Part shown: positions 58,894 through 64,000 of the stretch, piece by piece
How positions within the stretch are numbered: position 1 is the stretch's first letter
Layout of the letters: each line of letters begins with the position of its first letter
Source of the DNA: Rhizobium sp. CG5
Lineage (GTDB): Bacteria; Pseudomonadota; Alphaproteobacteria; Rhizobiales; Rhizobiaceae
Assembly (NCBI RefSeq): GCF_023701945.1
Contig: NZ_JABAEF010000002.1
Location: 186,001-250,000, forward strand
DNA: 64,000 nucleotides
Direction of reading: 5' to 3'
Notes under the pieces: generated by a model
The model's input: only the letters and a program-made list of their open reading frames with translations
What the model was told of the DNA's origin: nothing
Database searches by the model: none
Translations under genes and position numbers: made by a program

Positions 58894-59319
58894 ATGCTCA
58901 ACGAGTTCAAAACGTTTATCGCGCGCGGCAATGTCATGGACCTGGCTGTCGGCGTGATCATCGGCGGGGCGTTCGGCCTGATCGTCAATTCGCTGGTGGC
59001 CGACATCGTCATGCCCGTCGTCGGTGTGGTGTTCGGCGGTTTTGACTTTTCGAACTACTTCCTGCCGCTCAGCTCCAAGGTCACGGCAACCTCGCTGGCC
59101 GCCGCCCGCGAACAGGGCGCCGTCTTTGCCTATGGCAATTTCATCACCGTGGTGATCAATTTCGTCATCCTGGCCTGGATCATCTTCCTGATGGTCAAGG
59201 GCGTGAACACCCTGCGCAAGTCGCTCGAACGACAGCAGGCCGCCGCTGAGCAAGCCGCGCCGCCGGCCGCCGACATCCAACTGCTGACCGAGATCCGCGA
59301 TCTGCTGAAGGCACGCTGA
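58894..59319 (+). CDS. mscL: Large-conductance mechanosensitive channel
   Basis: 141-residue MscL. The N-terminal helix and TM1 read [20 protein letters not shown], with the gate glycines, and TM2 is [16 protein letters not shown]. The C-terminal bundle ends in [12 protein letters not shown]. It releases osmolytes on hypo-osmotic shock. The ATG has AGAGGAAA upstream. It stands alone between two genes of other pathways, divergent from the giant kinase. Confidence 0.97.
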   Translation: MLNEFKTFIARGNVMDLAVGVIIGGAFGLIVNSLVADIVMPVVGVVFGGFDFSNYFLPLSSKVTATSLAAAREQGAVFAYGNFITVVINFVILAWIIFLMVKGVNTLRKSLERQQAAAEQAAPPAADIQLLTEIRDLLKAR

Positions 59320-59463
59320 TCCGGCTGGTCGCCCGCCTTGAAAGTCTCGGCCCGCACCCGGGCCGGGCCTTGCCATTCATCACGGAAATCGATCCGTCCC
59401 TCACGCTTTATCATATGAATTCCAGCCTGTGATCGGCTATCAACGTCGAAACGGAGAAGCCTT

Positions 59464-60633
59464 ATGTCGATCGTCAGCAGCCTTAGCCATCGTGCCGTAT
59501 CCGCACCCGAAAGCGGTATCGTTGAAATCATCACCTATGCCCGAGGACGGGACAATCTCATCCCCCTTTGGGCCGGCGAAGGCGATCTTCCGAGCCCGGA
59601 TTTCATCAATCGTGCAGCGAGCGACGCCCTTCTGGCGGGCGAGACCTTCTACACCTGGCAGCGCGGCATTCCCGAATTGCGCCAATCGCTGTCGGCCTAT
59701 TATCAGCGCCATTTCTCCGTCGATCTTTCGCCGGACCATTTTTATGTGACGGGTTCCGGCATGCAGGCGATCGTGCTTGCCGTTCAGGCGCTGACCGGTC
59801 CCGGCGACGAGATGATCTACCTGACGCCCTGCTGGCCCAATATCGTCTCGGCCATCGAGATCGGCGGCGCCAGGGCGGTCGGCCTGCCGATCGGTTTTGA
59901 AGGCGGACGGTGGGCGCTCGATCTCAATCGGCTCGAACAGGCGATCACCCCGAAGACCAAGGCGCTGTTCATCAACACGCCCTCCAACCCGACCGGCTGG
60001 ACGGCCAGCCGCGAGGATCTGGCGGCGATCCTTGGCCTTGCCCGCAAGCACGGCATCTGGATCCTCGCCGACGAGATCTATTCTCTCTATCACTTCGCCT
60101 CGGCCGACCGCGCGCCGTCGTTCCTCGACATCATGGAAGAGGGTGACCGGGTCATCTTCGCCAATTCCTTCTCCAAGAACTGGTCGATGACCGGCTGGCG
60201 CGTCGGTTGGCTCGTGGCACCACCTGAAACCGGGCAGATTTTCGAAAACCTGATCCAGTATTCGACGTCAGGCGTCGCACAGTTCATGCAGCGTGGCGCC
60301 GTCGCTGCGCTCGATCACGGGGACGAGTTTGTGCGCGAGAACATCGCGCGTGCTGTCACGTCCCGCGACATTCTCTGCGACGCGCTGATTGCCACCAATC
60401 GCGTGCAGATGATGAAGCCCGAAGGCGCGCTCTATGCTTTCATGAAGATCGACGGCCTGGAAGACAGCCGCGCCGCCGCCATTGACATCGTCGACAAGAC
60501 AGGCGTTGCGCTGGCGCCCGGATCGGCCTTCGGCGCCGGCGGCGAGCAGTTCCTGCGGGCCTGCTTCCTGCGTGATCCGGCCCAGGTCCGCGATGCGGCC
60601 GACCGGCTCAGCGATTACATCCTGAAGCTTTGA
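59464..60633 (+). CDS. PLP-dependent aminotransferase, class I/II
   Basis: 389-residue cytosolic fold-type I aminotransferase of the AspC/alanine-aminotransferase subclass. Landmarks: TFYTWQRGIPELRQSLSAY, INTPSNPTGWTAS with the PLP-binding Asn, DEIYSLYHF, and the Schiff-base Lys near residue 239 in NSFSKNWSMTGWRVGW. The active-site Arg is in RACFL near the C-terminus. The exact substrate is not deducible. GGAGAAG precedes the ATG. Confidence 0.92.
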   Translation: MSIVSSLSHRAVSAPESGIVEIITYARGRDNLIPLWAGEGDLPSPDFINRAASDALLAGETFYTWQRGIPELRQSLSAYYQRHFSVDLSPDHFYVTGSGMQAIVLAVQALTGPGDEMIYLTPCWPNIVSAIEIGGARAVGLPIGFEGGRWALDLNRLEQAITPKTKALFINTPSNPTGWTASREDLAAILGLARKHGIWILADEIYSLYHFASADRAPSFLDIMEEGDRVIFANSFSKNWSMTGWRVGWLVAPPETGQIFENLIQYSTSGVAQFMQRGAVAALDHGDEFVRENIARAVTSRDILCDALIATNRVQMMKPEGALYAFMKIDGLEDSRAAAIDIVDKTGVALAPGSAFGAGGEQFLRACFLRDPAQVRDAADRLSDYILKL

Positions 60634-60638
60634 ACGGA

Positions 60639-60668
60639 GCCGGGAGCGGGCAGAGGCCCGTTCTCGGC
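60639..60668 (+). terminator. Possible terminator hairpin after the aminotransferase
   Basis: Arms GCCGGGAGCGGGC and GCCCGTTCTCGGC form a stem with two G-T pairs and a four-base loop, five bases after the stop. No T tract follows, so termination would need Rho. The rest of the 199-base interval to galE is AT-rich and likely holds the galE promoter. Confidence 0.45.
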
Positions 60669-60832
60669 ATCAGGGCCGATCGATAAAATTTGAATATTTT
60701 CTGAAAGTGCTGATTAAGTATAGATCAAATAGATATGGCAAAAATTGCCGGTTATTGTTTGAGATAAATAGTTTTAAAGTCGAAATCGCATAGACCTATC
60801 CCTGACATTGGCGCAGGCTGAGGAATAGGGTT

Positions 60833-61867
60833 ATGGCGATATTGGTGACGGGCGGTGCCGGTTACATTGGCAGTCACATGGTCTGGGCATTGCTGGATGC
60901 CGGGCACGATGTGGTTGTGATCGATCGTCTGTCGACCGGCTTTCGCTGGGCAGTCGCGCCCAAGGCGCGCTTCTATCTCGGCGATGTCGGCGACCGCCTG
61001 GTTCTCGAACAGGTGTTTGCCGAAAATCCCATCGACGCGATCATTCATTTCGCCGGTTCGATCGTGGTGCCGGAATCCGTCAGCAATCCGCTCGACTATT
61101 ACGACAACAACACAGGCAATTCCCGCGTGCTGATCCAGGCGGCGGTCAAAACAGGCATTTCGAAGCTCATCTTTTCGTCGACCGCCGCAGTCTATGGCAC
61201 GCCGGAGCGCAACGAACCGGTCTGCGAGACGGCGACGCCGCGGCCGGAGAACCCTTATGGCTCCTCCAAGCTGATGACGGAAATCATGCTGCAGGATACG
61301 GCGCGCGCCCATGACTTCCGCTATGTGGCCCTGCGTTATTTCAACGTCGCCGGCGCCGATGCGCAAGGCCGTGCCGGCCAGTCGACCCGCGGCGCCACCC
61401 ACCTCATCAAGGTCGCCTGCGAAACAGCCTTGGGCATGCGCGACGGCATGTGCGTCTACGGCACGGACTATCCGACCCCGGATGGCACCGGTATGCGCGA
61501 CTATATCCACGTGAGCGACCTGGTCGCCGCCCATTTGAAAGCGCTTGCCTATCTGCAGGGCGGAGGCAGCTCGCTCGTCGCCAATTGCGGTTATGGCAGC
61601 GGGTCTTCCGTGCTCGATGTCATCAACGCCGTCGAACGCGTCTCCGGCAAGACGCTCAATGTTCGTTTTGAACCGCGGCGTCCTGGTGATGCTGCCTTCG
61701 TGGTGGCCGATGCCGGGCTGGCCCGGCGCGTGCTGGGTTGGTCCGCGGTCAGTCCGGGGCTTGAGACCATCGTGGCAACCGCCCTCGACTGGGAGCGTCG
61801 CCGGCTCAGCGACGAGGCGCACGACATCGATACTATTCGCCAAAGGTTGGCCGCGACACGATTCTGA
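60833..61867 (+). CDS. galE: UDP-glucose 4-epimerase
   Basis: Extended short-chain dehydrogenase of 344 residues interconverting UDP-glucose and UDP-galactose. NAD motif GGAGYIGSH is at residues 7-15, SSTAAVYG near 121 with the catalytic Ser/Thr, and YGSSK near 142 with Tyr/Lys. A GalE-type C-terminus (DGTGMRDYIHVSDLVAAH) is present. In rhizobia this enzyme (exoB) supplies galactose for surface polysaccharides, which fits the CDP-sugar genes downstream, although 148 bases with a hairpin near 61900-61941 separate them. Confidence 0.95.
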   Translation: MAILVTGGAGYIGSHMVWALLDAGHDVVVIDRLSTGFRWAVAPKARFYLGDVGDRLVLEQVFAENPIDAIIHFAGSIVVPESVSNPLDYYDNNTGNSRVLIQAAVKTGISKLIFSSTAAVYGTPERNEPVCETATPRPENPYGSSKLMTEIMLQDTARAHDFRYVALRYFNVAGADAQGRAGQSTRGATHLIKVACETALGMRDGMCVYGTDYPTPDGTGMRDYIHVSDLVAAHLKALAYLQGGGSSLVANCGYGSGSSVLDVINAVERVSGKTLNVRFEPRRPGDAAFVVADAGLARRVLGWSAVSPGLETIVATALDWERRRLSDEAHDIDTIRQRLAATRF

Positions 61868-62015
61868 TCGCACCTCCAGTTTGACAACAGGTTCGCCCGA
61901 TAGCCTTGCCCCCGGTAATAAGCGTTTACCGGGCAGGGCGAATTATGGCGTTTTTAGCAGGCAGGGTTGATGAGAGCGGCGGCACGCGGCTCGGTGGCAT
62001 GGTCCGGAGGTGGCG

Positions 62016-62786
62016 ATGAAAGCCGTCATCCTGGCAGGTGGCATGGGTACGCGCATCGCGGAAGAAACCCATCTGCGACCAAAGCCGATGATCGAGATCG
62101 GTGGTCGCCCGATCCTCTGGCACATCATGAAGCTCTATCATGGCCATGGCATCCGTGATTTCATCATCTGCTGCGGCTTCCGCGGCTATGTGATCAAGGA
62201 ATATTTCGCCAATTACGGGCTGCATATGTCGGACATTTCGTTCGACCTGGCCAATAACAGCCTGCAATTCCACCGCCAGAGCGCCGAAAACTGGCGTGTC
62301 ACTCTTGTCGATACGGGCGAGACCTCCCTGACCGGCGGCCGGTTGAAGCGCGTCGCATCTTATCTCAAGGACGAAGAGGCATTCTGCTTCACCTATGGTG
62401 ACGGCCTGTGCGATGTCGATATCGGTGCCACCATCCGTTTCCACAAGCAACACGGCCGCCTGGCAACGGTGACCGCTGTGCGCCCGCCGGCCCGTTTCGG
62501 GGCGTTGAAACTTGACGGCAATACCGTCAACGGCTTCATCGAAAAGCCGGAAGGCGAAGGCGGCTTCATCAATGGCGGCTTTTTTGTCCTGTCGCCGCGG
62601 GTCATCGAGCGGATCGAGGACGATCACAGCAGTTGGGAAGGCGAGCCTCTGACGGGCCTCGCCGAAGATGGCGAGCTGCAGGCCTTCATGCATGACGGGT
62701 TCTGGCAGCCCATGGACACGCTTCGCGACAAGACCCTTCTCGAAGGCATGTGGAGCAGCGGCAATCCGCCCTGGAAGATCTGGTGA
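62016..62786 (+). CDS. rfbF: Glucose-1-phosphate cytidylyltransferase
   Basis: 256-residue nucleotidyltransferase making CDP-glucose from CTP and glucose-1-phosphate, the first step to CDP-3,6-dideoxyhexoses. Motif AGGMGTRIAEETHLRPKPMI is split at residues 7-26; FTYGDGLCDVDI carries the catalytic Asp and GFIEKPEGEGGFINGGFFV follows. The ATG at 62016 is five bases after GGAGG; the GTG at 62010 is too close. The next gene begins two bases after its stop. Confidence 0.95.
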   Translation: MKAVILAGGMGTRIAEETHLRPKPMIEIGGRPILWHIMKLYHGHGIRDFIICCGFRGYVIKEYFANYGLHMSDISFDLANNSLQFHRQSAENWRVTLVDTGETSLTGGRLKRVASYLKDEEAFCFTYGDGLCDVDIGATIRFHKQHGRLATVTAVRPPARFGALKLDGNTVNGFIEKPEGEGGFINGGFFVLSPRVIERIEDDHSSWEGEPLTGLAEDGELQAFMHDGFWQPMDTLRDKTLLEGMWSSGNPPWKIW

Positions 62787-62788
62787 CC

Positions 62789-63862
62789 ATGGCCAATCCG
62801 CACTTCTGGAACGGCAAACGGGTTCTGCTGACCGGTCATACCGGCTTCAAGGGAAGCTGGCTTGGTCTCTGGCTTGCCGATATGGGCGCTGAGGTCAGCG
62901 GCCTGTCGCTGGAGCCCGATACCGATCCGTCGCTGTTCCGGCTGTTGAACGGCGCTCCAGATGTTCAGCCCTGCGATATCCGCGACCGGACGGCGGTTGC
63001 GGCCCGCGTCGCGTCATCCAGGCCCGAGATTGTTCTGCATCTGGCGGCCCAGCCGCTGGTGCGGGCCGGTTACCGCGATCCGCTTGCCACATACGAAACC
63101 AATGTCCAGGGCACCGCCAATCTTCTCGATGCGCTGCGCATCGCGCCTGATCTGCGCGCCGTCGTCGTCGTGACCACCGACAAGGTCTACGAGAACCCCG
63201 AAACCGGCCGGCCCTTTGTCGAAACCGATCCGCTTGGCGGCCATGATCCCTACAGCGCCAGCAAGGCGGCGGCCGAGATCGTCACTGCGAGTTATCGATC
63301 GTCGTTCTTCGCGGCCCGGCGTATCGGTGTCGCTACGGCGCGGGCCGGCAATGTCATCGGTGGCGGCGATTGGGCGGAGGACCGGCTGATCCCCGACGCC
63401 GTCAGGGCCTGGGGCAATGGCCGGGTGCTGGAGGTGCGCCGGCCCGGTGCCGTGCGGCCCTGGCAGCATGTTCTGGAGCCGCTCAACGGTTACCTGATGA
63501 TGGCCGAACGGCTCTGGGCGGAACCGGATTTCGCCCCGAGCCTCAATTTTGGCCCCGACATCCACTCGGCGGCCACCGTCGGCAATGTCCTCGAACGCGC
63601 GCGTGAAACATTCGGGCAGGGCGATGTCCAGCTGGGTGACGGCAGCGCCGGACCGCACGAGGCGGGCTACCTGATGCTTGACAGCGCCAGGGCCACAGCC
63701 ACGCTCGGCTACAAGCCGTGCTGGTCCCTCGACGAAACAGTGCGGCGGACCATGGCCTGGTATCGGGCGCAGGCAAGCGGTGTTCCGTCCCGGCAATTGT
63801 GCCTGGCCGATATCACCGATTTCCGGCAAAGCCTGACGGTCGATCTGCGGGAGGCGGTATGA
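62789..63862 (+). CDS. rfbG: CDP-glucose 4,6-dehydratase
   Basis: 357-residue extended short-chain dehydrogenase forming CDP-4-keto-6-deoxyglucose. The NAD motif is TGHTGFKGSWL near residue 15, the active-site VVTTDKVYEN near 126 and YSASKAAAE near 154. The C-terminal RPWQHVLEPLNGYL region matches RfbG. The start at 62789 follows rfbF by two bases, and its stop overlaps the next start (ATGA), so these are one operon for a dideoxy- or deoxysugar of a surface polysaccharide. Confidence 0.95.
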   Translation: MANPHFWNGKRVLLTGHTGFKGSWLGLWLADMGAEVSGLSLEPDTDPSLFRLLNGAPDVQPCDIRDRTAVAARVASSRPEIVLHLAAQPLVRAGYRDPLATYETNVQGTANLLDALRIAPDLRAVVVVTTDKVYENPETGRPFVETDPLGGHDPYSASKAAAEIVTASYRSSFFAARRIGVATARAGNVIGGGDWAEDRLIPDAVRAWGNGRVLEVRRPGAVRPWQHVLEPLNGYLMMAERLWAEPDFAPSLNFGPDIHSAATVGNVLERARETFGQGDVQLGDGSAGPHEAGYLMLDSARATATLGYKPCWSLDETVRRTMAWYRAQASGVPSRQLCLADITDFRQSLTVDLREAV

Positions 63863-64000
63863 GCGCCCGTTTCGAGGTCGTACCGACAGCTATTCAAGGC
63901 CTGCTGATCCTCAACCGACGTCGCCTTGGCGACGACCGCGGTTTCCTGACGCGTCTGTTTTGTGCCGAGGAACTGGGTGCATTGGGGTGGGACGGACCGG
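63859..64000 (+). CDS. rfbC: dTDP/CDP-sugar 3,5-epimerase (partial, cut by window end)
   Basis: Only the first 47 codons lie inside the window. The visible part, IQGLLILNRRRLGDDRGFLTR split with LFCAEELGALGW, matches the N-terminus of RmlC/RfbC cupin epimerases: conserved DxRG(F/Y) with Asp and Arg. Because it is translationally coupled to rfbG, it probably acts on the CDP-4-keto-6-deoxy sugar as in ascarylose-type pathways, not on dTDP-rhamnose, but the residues that would decide lie outside. The symbol is tentative. Confidence 0.8.
   Translation, partial: MSARFEVVPTAIQGLLILNRRRLGDDRGFLTRLFCAEELGALGWDGP

Noticed and set aside
61900..61941. Intrinsic terminator after galE
   Set aside because: A hairpin with GGTAA/TTACC arms exists, but it has a bulge, no T tract, and lies just before rfbF; left as an unassigned structure.
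1..64000. CRISPR arrays, rRNA operons or prophage structural genes
   Set aside because: No regularly spaced repeats, rRNA sequence or phage structural proteins were seen.

Overview
The window is high-GC chromosomal DNA of an alphaproteobacterium, most likely of the Rhizobiaceae (Rhizobium/Agrobacterium/Allorhizobium type). Pointers to this are GcrA with GAnTC-rich promoter DNA, a SAM-II riboswitch in front of metZ, a PodJ-type polarity protein, the long alphaproteobacterial form of Dcd, an SLC5-linked hybrid kinase, and typical rhizobial intergenic palindromic repeats. The assignment comes from reading the sequence only; no database search was run.

Layout. 0-2.2 kb: phoU-phoB (end of a phosphate regulon operon) and gcrA. 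2.2-9.1 kb: argD-argF-hslO, apaG, riboswitch-controlled metZ, dcd, tRNA-Gly(CCC). 9.1-10.96 kb: a decayed integrative element in the tRNA-Gly 3' end, with a duplicated att sequence, an integrase tail, an IS5-family remnant and one low-GC cargo gene with a HEPN-like motif. 11-21.9 kb: envelope glycosyltransferase, solute-binding protein, TerB, thermonuclease, LexA-like regulator, LuxR-type response regulator, pyrD, MATE exporter and small envelope proteins. 22-27 kb: tandem YitT-family proteins and the ligase-associated helicase/PdeM pair. 27-32.7 kb: TIGR02186/TauE pair and podJ. 33-38.7 kb: a beta-oxidation cluster (acyl-CoA dehydrogenase, thiolase, FadJ-type enzyme) behind a strong palindromic operator. 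38.8-45.3 kb: pentapeptide protein, MYG1 protein, GreA/B-like factor, MFS/LysR pair, RNase H, BASS transporter. 45.3-47.6 kb: a second accessory patch with unknown low-GC genes, a broken toxin-like C-terminus next to a candidate immunity gene, and an IS5-family remnant. 47.7-60.6 kb: GDPD, CspA, GH32, a Ser/Thr kinase-Usp fusion, phosphoesterase, an atypical pyruvate kinase, a giant transporter-histidine kinase hybrid, MscL and an aminotransferase. 60.8-64 kb: galE and the start of a CDP-sugar (rfbF-rfbG-epimerase) surface polysaccharide operon cut by the window end.

How the parts work together. The cell-cycle theme recurs: gcrA has a CtrA-like box and six GAnTC methylation sites in its upstream DNA, and podJ has a CtrA-like box and one GAnTC site. 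metZ seems to be attenuated by SAM through three complementary copies of one hexamer. The two accessory patches (tRNA-Gly island and the 45-47.6 kb patch) are where undescribed biology is most likely; both are degraded by IS5-family elements and each keeps conflict-system-like genes.
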